From Ophiura sarsii (lineage: Eukaryota; Echinodermata; Ophiuroidea; Amphilepidida; Ophiuridae): a stretch of 64,000 nucleotides of DNA. Made by a program: the position numbers and the translations under genes. The DNA lies in contig CM069448.1 in the NCBI GenBank assembly GCA_035610835.1, positions 35,349,652 through 35,413,651 of the forward strand, written 5' to 3'. Position 1 is the first letter of the stretch; each line of letters begins with the position of its first letter. This document shows positions 23,147 through 35,800 of this stretch, in pieces. Under the pieces are notes generated by a model, which made no database searches, was not told where the DNA came from, and saw only the letters and a program-made list of their open reading frames with translations.

Positions 23147-23403
23147 ATATGTGACCAGTCGCGTCAAAAAAGACATATTGCCGGCAAACCCAGTTTGAGA
23201 TAGAGGCCAATATATTTGGTGAAATATAGAGAAGAAAAAAAAAAATATGCTTCTTCAACTCATATCTTAAAATTAAAAGCCCGATCACCTTCAACATGGT
23301 ATCATTTAAGTTCAAGCTTAAAACGTGTTCTTCAAGTCCTGAGAATAATTCATAATTGACTCATGCCACCAACATGTCCATTTTGATGTGACGGGTCACA
23401 TAT
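23147..23403. mobile_element. MITE with TATGTGAC..GTCACATA ends, copy 1
   Basis: Begins ATATGTGACCAGTCGCGTCA and ends TGATGTGACGGGTCACATAT. Inner landmarks: 'ggcaaaccca', 'gccaatatatttg', 'cgatcaccttcaacatggta' and 'aacatgtccatttt'. A near-full copy lies at 51289-51517 and a half copy at 50849-50960. Non-coding. Confidence 0.7.
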
Positions 23404-24091
23404 TACAGTATGTATTTAACATATTTAACTACACCTACCACTGAAATAGGCAATGACATCATTACACAAGAAGGAAAGTAAATAAAATTACTTAAGTTCA
23501 GGGGTGGGTAAAGTGTTTTAAAACCAGTATTTATAGAAATATAGAATGTTAAAAATATATTTTTTAAATTAAAGTCAAAGATCTGGGAACTGAATTATGT
23601 CCTAAATATGAGTGTTATGAATTCAAATGTTTTAAACATTGCAGAGTTAAACTCACTCAATTTACCTCAGTTATCGTTCTGTCACTATCTTACAATCTCA
23701 CAAATTTGTGTGCTGGGGATTTAGACAGTTTTTGTAAAGTAAATAATGGGGGCATGAGATATATATGCATAAGATAAAAAGTGGGACTTTCCGTACTTTC
23801 AGAAGCTGCATTACGTTCCACTGCCTTGAGAATTTTGTATTACAGACCAAGGACCCTGAGGCTATAAAGTGTCTATATTTCAGCTGTTAGCCTGCTGTTT
23901 TTGTAAACGAGAGCAAGGCCATGTGCGGAATTTAAATCAAAACAGTGCTTTAGGGCACGACCACTGGCCTGCTTTATCTGGGATTGGAGAGTTTATGACC
24001 GGCCAATAGCTAAATCACCAGTACAAAAGTGATTAGACAGTGGAACATATAAATGGAAAAGAGGATCTTTAGCAAAACAGCTCACTCAAAC

Positions 24092-24278
24092 CTGTACCAT
24101 TTTGCGAATCGCTAATCATTACTAGTTTCGCGGTAACTTAATTTTGCGAATCTAAAATGTCTACCACTACTATAATCTTCACACACATTAATTCGCAGCA
24201 ATATAATTTCGTGAAATTGAGCCTCTCGCTAAATTCGCAAAATTATATATGCCCACTAAATTAACTTGTTTTACAGTA
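24092..24278. mobile_element. TACTGTAAAA/TTTTACAGTA MITE, copy 3
   Basis: The left end is degraded (CTGTACCATTTTGCGAATCG) and the right end TTGTTTTACAGTA is intact. Several 'ttcgcgaa' / 'attcgcaaaatt' words inside match the two copies in TMEM38 introns. Non-coding. Confidence 0.45.
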
Positions 24279-24932
24279 CCATAAATCACCAACATTGTGA
24301 TATGATCAAAAATCAAACAGGACTGAGCTTAGGACAAATTTAAGGATTTTATGAATATAAAAACAGTGTGAATAGCTCCGAAAGATGGTGGTCTTTAATC
24401 CAATTTTTTCGTAAGTTGTAGAATTTTCTAAATTTTGTTTTGCCACTTTTATTTTTCACTAATCTCCTCGCCCAGTTCAGTCTAATTTTGATACAACACT
24501 TTATGGAACTGTTCCCATTTCTTAGTTCTGAAAAATCTCATGTATGGAAAAAATATAGATGATTGAGTCTGTTCATTCAACTCTTTCACACAGACAATGA
24601 TTGTCAAAAAAATAGCAATTCTATTATCAATTCCACCTGTAGTATCAACATCACGTTAGCATGTGCAGACCCAAAATTTATGTGCAAATGCCTTAATTTG
24701 TCTTTGATCATGTGAGTGCAAGGGTTTCAAATGCGCTAAGGCGACTAATTGCGGGTGGGGGGGGGGGGATTATTAACAACTTTTGTTGTTGAAATTTGTT
24801 GAAAATTCACCAAAATGTTCATGGAAATTTCAACAACAAAAAACAACGCCAGAATGACTGACCCTACCTGAGAGGTCTGTTAACCTGTAGAACAGGTGTT
24901 TTTCTTTGTTGCCATAGCTGCCCTTACAGGTA

Positions 24933-26051
24933 TATTAGCTGGGGAGCGGAGGCCCATTTTTAGGGTTTTTTGGTCCCTGTATGCTGGCACACGGAGACAT
25001 ATGCCAAAATGTTCCTTGAAGTCTGTAGCATACCACCTAGGTGGACATTCTTGCCAACTAGGATGTTAAATTGACCTTTGACCTCGATTTAGGGTCAAAG
25101 TTCACATGTGTTTCAATGGGACGTCAAAACTTTAATTTAACACGGGAAAATAATTTTAAAAACAATATATTGACCATACAAAGTATATCATATGTTCGGT
25201 TGACAGTTTAGAACAGTAAAGTCAATCACAACTTTAATTGTCGATCAATACTTTTTGACCTATGAACTTTTGAAAATGACATGTCAGCAAAAAAAAGCCA
25301 TTTTTTACCGTTTTTCACGAAATTGGCCAAAAATGAAATGTAATCATTATTTTCAAAATATTATTGGCCCTTGGATGATCGGAATACATCTAATATTGCT
25401 GGTTAATAGACCTACTTTGATTTTAAGACAAATTATAAAATCTACTAGCAATATAGTTTCCATAACAACTACCATTTATGTCTAAATTTGGCATATTTTC
25501 ACAAATTGTTGATGTTTTTGGAGGCCATTTAAGTCTGTTGCCATGACAACAGCACACCATTGATGTTCTGAATATCAAGTACATTGATATACCAACCTTA
25601 AAACATGGTTTATCATTTCTTAATGAGTTACAACATTTTTTTAAAGAAGGAAAAATATAATTTTGGCCGAATTTGAGAAAAATTCTCAAAAATTGCCTAT
25701 TTTTGATGACTTGTCATTTTCAAAAGGTCATAGGTCAAAAAATATTGATCGATGATCAAAGTTATGATTCACTTTTTTGCTCTAAACAGTCAGCCGAACA
25801 ATATGATATAGTTTTTGTGGTCAATAATTTGTTTTTTAATTTATTTCCCATGTTAAATTAAAGTTTTGACGTCCCATTGAAACACATGTGAACTTTGACC
25901 CTAAATTGAGGTCAAAGGTCAACTTAACATCCGAGTTGGCAAGGATGTTCACCTAGGTTATATACTACAGACTCCAAGGAACATTTTGGTATATGACTCC
26001 CTGTGCCAGCAGACCGGAACCGAAAAACCATGCACGCTCCCCAGCTAATAT
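24933..26051. mobile_element. Foldback element, 1.1 kb, TA-flanked
   Basis: Outer ends TATTAGCTGGGGAGC and GCTCCCCAGCTAATA are exact inverses. The two arms, about 550 bp each, pair along almost their whole length, meeting near 25490. Landmarks: 'gtgttt caatgggacgtcaaaactttaa' at about 25108-25135 mirrored at 25858-25885; 'gacctttgacctc' mirrored by 'gaggtcaaaggtc'; 'gacctatgaacttttgaaaatgaca' mirrored at about 25695-25735. The arms are diverged, so this is not a recent artefact. No transposase. Insertion probably generated TA. Confidence 0.8.
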
Positions 26052-26180
26052 GCTCTGACCTCACATTTTGTACTTCAGGTGCACTGAAGTATCCCACCAA
26101 CAAATCATGCACATTTTCACGCTGCATCTCACTTCACTCTCCACACCGGTCCAAATCATGAGCATCATCTTGAGTTGCAT

Positions 26181-26834
26181 CCAAAGAAGATTTTAAAGAC
26201 ACCACCACAATGCATTGCGTTTTTCCAATGACCTAATTCTGGTCTCCAATTTGACTCGGTTTCCATAGATGTATGCACACAATCTTGGCTTCGTAACGTG
26301 TTCATCGTTGGAGCTCTTAGGTTCTAGTTTACATCAATGAATAAATTAGTTATCAGTGTTCATTTTTCTTATTTCTAAAACTTAAAGGGGCTTGAGAGAT
26401 ACGTATGGGAGTGCACACTCAAATATCCTGGAAATCAGTTTTTTTGCATCAAAGTAATACTTAGGCATATACTTACTACCATCTGAAACAGTTTACCAAC
26501 ATTCGCCGTTTATCATATAAAATGTCATGATTTTCTTAGTGTCGATATGATCATATCGAAACTAGGTGCTGAATTTGGAAGTTATGCTTTCGTTTTACGT
26601 GCGAACTTTCGCGGCAAATCTCAACCCGGAAGTGCCGTTATTTGCTCGGTCGGCATTGTATGACATTTTGGATTTGGGCTATGTTGATGATTATCTTTAC
26701 GTTATTTGCTCATTTAGTATATTGATACATCTCTCAATGCCCCTTTAAGAGCTCGACAAATGCATCGTGTGAAAAATCTTTAGTTGGCTGGCGTTCGCGC
26801 CATGCATTGTGGGAAGACCTTAAAATCTTCTTTG
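26181..26834. mobile_element. hAT-like MITE (8-bp TSD) just 3' of KCTD9 stop
   Basis: Ends CCAAAGAAGATTTTAA(A) and TTAAAATCTTCTTTG, flanked by AGTTGCAT (26173-26180 and 26835-26842). Same family as 28695-28871, sharing 'gacaccaccacaatgcattg', 'ctggtctccaattt' and 'ttggagctcttaggttctagttta'. Another element (26386-26744) is inserted in it. The right end is only 47 bp beyond the KCTD9 stop codon, so the KCTD9 3' UTR probably runs into it. Confidence 0.8.
26386..26744. mobile_element. TTAA-flanked element nested in the 26181-26834 MITE
   Basis: Left end AGGGGCTTGAGAGATACGTAT; right end ATACATCTCTCAATGCCCCT. TTAA lies on both sides (26382-26385, 26745-26748). The host MITE resumes directly after it, and the other host copy (28695-28871) lacks this insert. 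Inner words such as 'gatatgatcatatcgaaact' recur near 21810-21835. Shows the order of insertion: host element first, this one later. Confidence 0.75.
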
Positions 26835-26881
26835 AGTTGCATCAGTATTGTTTAAAACATTCCCAACTTCTGCGTCAAAAT

Positions 26882-29800
26882 CTATCTGACTGATTGTGAC
26901 ATGTGAAGCGGTGACAGCATCTCTTCAAAGGTGGCGTTTTTCACGTTTGCTCCTCGCAAGTTGGCCTCTTGGAGATCACATCCAGTTAAGTTGCAGTTCT
27001 GTGAACGCATACAAATATTATTGAGCAAGTTAAAAAAGTATGTCTCCAAAACAAATCTACAGCAAAGGCTATATCCTTTTGTAATAAAAACAAAAAGGAA
27101 AAACAAAAACTTTTAAAAATGGGCCTTAAAATTTCAAATAATGTCCTGGCTTTAAAGGGTACCCACTTCTTGATTGTCAGCCTAATTATCTGAGGCCTAG
27201 AAAAGTTTGTTTGGGATAACTCATCAACTAACCCAACTAATACATCTTAAGTGCTTCCTTACCTCAAGATCTGTCCCGGCCAGCACAGCCCACCTCATGT
27301 TTGAATTTTTCAGGTTGGCATTTTTCAACGTGGCAACACGAAGATTCACACCTGTCATTTGCGAGTCCTCTAAGTTGACACCTTTCATATTTACACCTGA
27401 AAACAAATGTAATACACATAGTAAAGAAATGAACAAACACTTGAATTACACCTTAGTAAGTGCTGTTATGTCATTGTATTCAAAATCTATGAATTATTTC
27501 AAAACCTGAAATAATACATTACAGGGAAATCTTCTTACTACAATTTAATATTTCATTCATGAAAATTGCTGAAATACTTGAAGTCAGTGAAATTCAGGGG
27601 ACATGCAGTATTCAATACCAATCATCTGTTAAAGACCTGCTATTCAACCAAGTAATTGCTTCATACCCCATGCATTTCCAAGTCTCCTGGGAGTTAGTCT
27701 ACTTTGCAGTCCCTTTCCTTGTCACTCTGTGAACTATACTCTCTGGCTGAGGAGGCGTAATGATTCTTACCTCTCCCACCAGACAGGTTTCCAGCCACTG
27801 ATCTTGCTCAAAAAGGGGAAGTTTTCAGATGAGAGAACTTTTTGGCACAGAGAAGTGAGCTAAAGTGAGCCCTCTTTTTGAGGTCAGAGGGTGTTGTTCG
27901 ATAGAGTGACAGGGAGGCCATCTGGAGGATGGATCAAACTAAATCAATTCCGTTTAAGAGGCATAAGTCCCAAATCCTACCTTCCAAATTAGCTTTGCTC
28001 CCACACGGATCTTCAAAGTTGCAAGTTCTAAGAGAAGCACCCTCAAGATTGGCTAGCACCATCTTGACACCCTTTAAGTTAGCCCCATCCAACTTGGCAC
28101 CGGTTAGATTAGCCCTCTCCAGAGAACAGAATGACAAGTTGGCCAATGATAGGTTGGCACCGGATAAATTGGCCATTTTGAAGTTGATCCCCCGAAGATC
28201 CAGTTTGGACAGGTCCGCACCAGCAAAATTCACACCCTACAAAGAAAAATATTTGATATGTATCAGTGTGTTAGGCCATGAGGTACAGGTACTACAATAT
28301 TGTATACATTGGATCAACATCTATTTGATGAACATTTAAAACTGTATTACAAACACAGTTTTTACTTTGAGCTCCCTCCAAATTGTCATGTGACAATGAT
28401 AGGGGACAGGTGGATATTCAGTCAAATTGTTTCCTTTCAGATTTCTTTACCTGACATCTTAGTTCACAGTTAGCCGACGCGCCCATCAACATCTTGATGA
28501 ATTCACGTCTCGTAATCGCAGAATGATCTGTTGGTGGTTCTCTACTCTTGAGTAAGTCCTCTAACTGCTTGATTATACTTGTAATGCCAAAGAATTTGGC
28601 CTCTTCAAGTACACCTGTATCAATGAAAAAAGCAAAGAATACATTGGTTTTTTATTTATAAATTAATTGCAGGACCTGTGGATTTAATTGACTACCAAAG
28701 AAGATTTTAAAGACACCATCACAATGCATTGTGTTTTTGCAAAATGCCCTTATTCTGGTCTCCAATTTGTCTCCGTTCCCATAGACATATGCACGCAATC
28801 ATGTATTCATAGTGCATTCATTGTTGGAGCTCTTAGGTTCTAGTTTAGTATAACCTTAAAATCTTCTTTGGTTGACTACAATGCAGGGTTTTAGCAGTCC
28901 ATCAAGACTTCTATTTGTGTGCATCATGGATATCACAAGTAGCTAACATATGAAGAGCTTTGTTGCAAAAGGGCTATGGTGCATTTTTTTCAAAAATGAG
29001 TTTGATATAGAAATGTATAGGGAAAAATCAAGGAAAGAATTAAATCGGGATACAGGCCCTTTTGCAACAAAACAACAACTTCAATGGCTGTTTACAATGA
29101 GATGTAGGTATTTTTGAAAAAAATGACTTTATTTCTTGAAACATATGATTGTGACCTATACATTTCTATATCAAACTTCTTCTTTTTTAAATGATTAAAA
29201 TAAATGATTTTTTTTGTGTGGTATTTTTTCTCTATATACAAACAGATGGAGTTTTGTTGCAAAAGGGCCTACATCCAAATTTTCAAAAAATGTAAACATG
29301 ATTTTAAAAAAATTGAAAACTAGCACATTTGAAATTTATTTCAATTTCAATTAGTATGTAGTGTACCTCTTTCATAATCCATTCAGTTTTTCAATTGCTC
29401 AACTTGAATATTTAGAAACAGTTTTTTGACTTTTTCTCAATAAGAGCCAAAGTGGATGCAGGCCCTTTTGCCAAAAGCCTCTTCATATATTGGTTATTCA
29501 TTTATAATTAATCCATGGTATTAGTAGTCCATCAAGTCTTCTGTTTAGATGGCCACCCGGTAGTGTGTCACTATAAGGCAAAACAAAATGTTGTGTTGCC
29601 CTCAAGTGCCAAAAAATGTAATTTGGGTCGGTCGGTCGGATTTTTTTTTTTTTTTCCAATTTTTTTTTTCAATCTTTTTTATTCAATCATTTTTTTGGGG
29701 CTGAAAAATAATTGGTTTATGTCAAGACAAAATTGGTATATGCCCATATGTCAATTTAACTAATGTTTCTAGTGTGACAATAGTCTAAAAAACATTTATT

Positions 29801-32800
29801 TAGGCTTATTTATTCATTTCAAGCATTTAGACACTTTTAATCAAATTTAAATCTAAAAAAATAAAATAAAATAAATTAAATTAAATTAAATTTAAAAAAA
29901 AAAATGCGACCCTAGTTTTTACGATTTTAGGGTCGGTCGCTGAGGGCAACACAACTTCTTTTTCTTTTTTTTGCCTAATATGGGCTTGTGTGCATCATGG
30001 ATATCACATGTACATGAACTTATAGCAAATGTTAATGTCCATACACTGGTTTAATAGAAATGAAACTAAAATATATTTTAAGCTACAGAGCATATGCTTC
30101 CTAATTAATTCAAAATCATGGTTTGAATGGTTAAAATAAACTGGCGGAGTTAACCCAGACAACCTGTTTTCTGAGTTTGTTGGTTTTTTGTTTGTTCGTT
30201 GAATAAAATTCCATGGTTTGACACCATGTTAGCAACATGTACAGTGTTTCCGGGCTACATTCGCAAATGTACACAAGTGAACACAATAGTAAGGAATTCT
30301 TTATTATGATGAAAATTAAAATAATATGTTGAAAATTCCTTAAATAATTGAAAGGAGATTGCCATTGTGATTGGTAAAGTTTTGAGATTTTTCTATGTAA
30401 AATACAATCAAGATCAATTTATGAGTCCAGGAATGTCTTTTCTGATAGTCAAACTTCATTATAGGAGAGAAAATAGTATGTGTAAAACTTTGAAAAAGAT
30501 CACATAATATTGCAACCCTGAACCCTGAGTTTCAGTACAGTACACCCAGCCTGACTTCTCCGGGGTAAAATGCTAAATATAGTACATGCTATTAAAATTT
30601 GTTGTTTCAATTTAATACTGTCTTGATTTGTATTTATCTGTGTGTAAATATAATTATATTGAATAAAGACATGATAATTAAACAAAACAACTGTGTTTTT
30701 TGCTTACCTTATACCCAGTATGCCACCTTTGAACCCGGAAGTATAGGTAGGGTAGGTAGCCAAACCCCAAGTTTATTTCCAGATATCCCTACACCCTCTG
30801 ACTGAATATTTCTGCCCTCTATCATCGATAATATATGTTACCGATCATACAGGGCAGTATGCCAATATACTACACATATAACGTTATTACTTCTAACATA
30901 AAAAAAAATCTTTCTGAGATGTTGACAAAATCTCTTACAGTCAACATCGATTCTTTAAAGTTTAATTCTAGTATAATGTCAACCACACATTCTCCTTAGA
31001 TATACCTGCTGGGTTGATATCATCATCTAGGATTAGCTCCCCATGTCTCAGATAGTTCAAGATTGGTTCAAAGTATCGAGGACTTCTGTCTATTAGGTAG
31101 GCTCCAGTGTGGTCCACAGAACTGTGCCAAGGAATTCCTGAAACAAAAGAGTCAAAAATACTGCGAGTCAAGACTTGCGAATAAGATTCACATAATAACT
31201 TTATTTGTTTAACCCATTAAAGGTATATTATGTGATCTTTCCAGGGAACGCCCTCAACATCGAAAAAAAATTGAAAGAAGATTTTCTTGCAGATTTACAT
31301 GTCTGATCATAAATCGTACATACATTCCAAGTTACAGTGCGATACGATTCTTAATTACTTCAAAATCATGGTTTTAGAGTGAACATAAACTGTCGGAAAT
31401 CCGACAACTTATTTTACTTTAGTCTAAATTTACTCTAAAACCATGATTTTGAGGTAATTAGGAATCGTATCGCTCTGTAAATTGAAATGTATGTATGATT
31501 TATGATCAGAAATGTAAATCTGCAAGAAAATCTAACTTTCTAAAAAAAATCATGAATAGAGGGCGCTCCCAGGAAAAGATCACATAATATGCCTTTAATT
31601 ACCATTGAATGGGCGAGTGGTTCTTCTAACCAAGTACAAAGTTTATCAGTAATGGGTAGTGTAAAAAGCAAAATTGGGAATCAGCGATGTGTGGGTCAGC
31701 AACGCACACTTCTGGAATGAGAATCTCAAGTGCCATAAAAAGAGGCCTATACAGTGTACGAGGGACCTATGAATAAGGGCAATTATACAGCTTAAAAACA
31801 GCTTGAGCTCTCTCCTTTTTTCTCATCTTCTCTGGTTTTACTTTGCAATGGAATAAATCAAATTAATTATGGTTTGGTGATTTTAACTAGAATTAAAACC
31901 ATCATGAATGAGAGTTCTATTTGTATTCGCCCTGTACATGTATGTCAAATTGGTGCAGACTAATGTAGCTTTGATTTGAACATGGCACCTTACCTCGTAG
32001 TGTAAGGGCAATAGAGCGTGTTCCCACTATCATGACTATGACTGTTTAGTACCAGGACGTGGAATCGATGCTACATTAAAGCCTAATGGGCTCAATGAAA
32101 TTTCCTGCTGAGCACCTTCAGGGGGGTACTGTGCCCCCCCCCCCCCTGCCCCCCGGCTGTTACGCCACTGATGTTGGGACACTCTTGCAAGCTGCTGAAG
32201 CCATTGACATCCCTCAACATTGCACGGGGGAGTAGGGTTGACCGTTTACCGTTAATCACAGACAAGGCGGTTCTCGGATGACGCGTCTCGCCTGTTCATC
32301 AAAAGTGACTTGAAAGAAATGACGATGAGACGTATGATAAAACGTAGCACTGTCACAGAGGTATGCATTATAGTCAATGTAAGGGACATGTAATACCTTA
32401 AAGGATGCTCAAATGTTACACAGTACTAAAAACCTTGTGGAACATAAACAAATTGTTTCCAAATTATGGCCCTTCAAAGTTTGGATGGTACCCTCCTTAA
32501 CACTTTCCACATGACAGGCGGCTGCAGATGACATTCCAAAATGTCACAAAATGTTTAAAAATGTCAACATTATTGAATTTCATTACCATATTATTTGGAA
32601 CCACCATGAGAAATGCATTGAAATAAGTACAAACATGCCTAGTAGGTTCAGTAATCCTTGAGATAGGCTTTGAAAGTTGGGAAGGGTTTCTGAAAAATCT
32701 GCTTTGTATGGTAAAACTAATAGCTGCGTGGAAAGTGTTAAGGTTTGTGCAAATCGTGTCATTGAATATTTTGCCTTTTTTGAAATACCCATTAGAGGAC

Positions 32801-35800
32801 CTTTGATCCAGCATCATAATTTGAGTGGGGGGGGGGGCAAAATTTGTAAAACACTCATAAAAATCACTATACATTAACTACATCTACATCTATCTAAATA
32901 CTTATTTACCTTCATCACCAAACATTCTTGCTAGCATGGTTTCTGATTCCCTTCCTGCAAGCGTACGTCTTTGAATTGGAGAAGAAAAATAACAATAATT
33001 AATAATACTAAACAATAATAAATTGAGCAGTAGAACTTTGGGTTAAGACGACAAAAAATCCTGTATCATGGGACCCGACCAACTCTTTTTTGTTCAAATT
33101 TGAGAAAAGTTTCAACAAATGTTTTTAATTTTTCTAGAAATGTGTGGTTTCTGTGCGTGTCTATTTGGCGCAATAAATACTTGTGCTCGAAAGCAGCGTA
33201 TCGCGAGGAAAGTAAACAGGTTGTTGAATTTGTTTATTTTATAAATGGGTAAGATATCTGTTAACTTGTTGTAGATTAAATTACGAAAATACATTTGACA
33301 TGAAAAATCATTTTGAAATGAGATATATTTATGATACTATGCATAAGAAAGTTCATATTTTTATCGTACTCAAAATATGGACCTGCCCATCCATTATCAC
33401 ACCATTATCTTTTATTCTCTAATTCTCAAATGTTGTCTCCTTCAAGCATATTTCCTTTGCCCACAATAACACTCAGGAAAGCATATCTTTCTCATTTGAC
33501 AAAGATCCACGACCAAAAAAGTGTGTGTACTATTACAGTTTGGTATTCTTTACATATTTACTACAACTTGTGGCTTGCCTCTATATTTCTTGCTTAGAAT
33601 TTTGTATCAAATTGTCACTGTGATTGTTATCGGTGTGAAACTGGATCAGACTCTATCAATGTCGATCATATCAGTAATGTCTGCCGCTCCTCATTTCTAT
33701 CTTTGAGACGTATTGGCTGTATTCGCTCTTATTTGTCTAAAAAGCTACCTTGTGTCTTGTCAATTCAATCATTACTTCACTGCTTGACTTCTGCAACTCA
33801 ACACTGACTGGTTTTAACCACTGATAAACTTAACCGTCTTCAAAGAATTCAAAACTGCGCTACTCGTCTAATCGTTAAGAAAAGAAAGTATGACCACATA
33901 ACACCCATTCTCATCGAGCTTAATTCATTGGCTGCCTGTTCAATTTCGCATCCAATTTAAGCTGGCTATTTTGGCTTACCGTCACTTTGATGGTACTCTA
34001 CCACCATATCTTTTGTCTGTGCTTTGCACTTACAAACCTTCGCATTCGCTACGATCTTCTACGGAGAAACTGCTCGTAACTCCGCGCGTCAATCTCAAGT
34101 CAGCCGGTGAACGCTCATTTCATTTTGCTGCGTCGGCTGTCTGGAATTCGCTTCTAGACAGTCTTCGCAACATCCCAAAACTCCCTCAGTTCAAAAGCCA
34201 GCTAAAAACTAATTTCTTCCGCCAGGCGTTTCCCTGATTCACAGAATTAATTATCTGTTGTTTGCTTGTTTTTATGTTTTTGCACGCTCTGAGTTCACTG
34301 GAAGATTTATTTGCGCCTTATAAGAACAATCTATTATTATTATTTTTGTCACTGTTCTGACCTTTCAACATTGTATAGGAAGTGTTGATTTATACATCAT
34401 CAGGGGCATGTTTCTAATAGATGTGTTTTTGGCCCTTGAACATGTTTAAAACAGACTGCCCTAAGGTTATACAGTCCTCAAAATAAGTAACTGACCAGGT
34501 AATAAATATGCTCTCAACTCCAAAACTATAACTCCTACGTAAAAATGTTAGAAAATAAAGTTGTAAGAAAATGTCTTGTCTTTAATTTGAGATATTACAC
34601 GTGAAGATTGAATGAATATTTACTCAGATATGTGCCCTAAACCAAAACAAAGTCCGTTTTTCATTTTAACATTTCATTCGTCTACACGCAGCCTCAGACT
34701 AGCAACAGGCAGATTATGGATTAACTGGTAGCGACAACTCACTGGTCGATAGTAACACGGGGATTGGGGATGCATCAATTGATCAAGTCAACCCATACAC
34801 ATACCTGTCACATTGTCCCGCGTGTTCAAATCCCAAGTGTTAAAATGTAAACTGCACTTTGTTCTATCCTTTTCAATGTCGCGTCCCTAATTATTACCCA
34901 ATCTTAATGAATAATGTATCAAGTTAAAGAGGAGAAATTTCTTTACAACTTTATTAATTAATATTTCTATGTAGGAGCTATAGTTTTGGAGTTAAGAGTA
35001 TATTTATTACCTGGTCAGTTACTTATTTTGAGGACTGTATATAGGAAGTATTACTTTATACATGCTGAAGGGCCAGATGGAGAAACAGCGATGAAATATT
35101 TTCTCACCTTGATGTGGCAAAATGTTTTCCTCCTACATTCAATGTGACCCAGTCATTGCTTGTGCTCCTATGAGGTCTACTTATACTACCACACGCAGTA
35201 GTGTTGGTGGATGTCTGATTTGCACAAGTCGGATCTAAAGGGAATGGATTAATACAGTAATATCGGTGGGATTGATACGTTTACATTGGTGATAAAATAC
35301 AAGGGACAGTCAATAACTCCTTTGAACAGAGTCTCAAATTGTTCCTTCACAAAATGCCAACAACATCGCTTTTTGATTAAGATTGTGTTTCTTCATTGTA
35401 TCAGGGTGCAGTGGAGAATTAGCTTACTACCCTTATGCCTTAAAATACAATTTCAGCAGCCATTTTTCTAGGGTCAATGTCACTGGTAATGAAATTCTAA
35501 GTCAGCAGGTCATCTGTATTCAAATCTACCTTTCATAGTGTTCATTGTGTTCTTTCAATGCTGAACATCTCAGGAAAATATTTCGTTTCAAGTTCAAAAT
35601 GATCTTTTGTCAACCCTATAGCAAATTGTTCATGTCTTTTGCAGTACCCAATAATGATGGTATATGATACATTTTAAGACTTTCCAACTTTTTTGCAACC
35701 AGTCATTCAAAATATAACCTTGGATTTATAAGTGACAAATATTGTTTTTATTATACATGTAGCATCATATTTTCTTACCTATGAAAATCTCCCCCTCTGA

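Larger units (their letters stand above)
14987..26881. other. Intergenic region between TMEM38 and KCTD9, transposon-rich
   Basis: No exon with recognisable homology was found on either strand. It holds the promoter side of TMEM38 (right of 14986) and the 3' flank of KCTD9 (left of 26882). Most of it is accounted for by mobile elements and simple repeats described separately. The remainder (for example 15310-15890, 18460-19200, 22010-23140, 23410-24080) is AT-rich with nothing identifiable. No TATA element or CpG island could be defended for TMEM38. Confidence 0.6.

Noticed and set aside
27929..28339. 136-codon plus-strand frame
   Set aside because: Antisense shadow of KCTD9 exon 8 pentapeptide repeats.
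32145..32171. hAT right end (ggctgttacgccactg)
   Set aside because: No partner end or TSD visible, so not called as an element.
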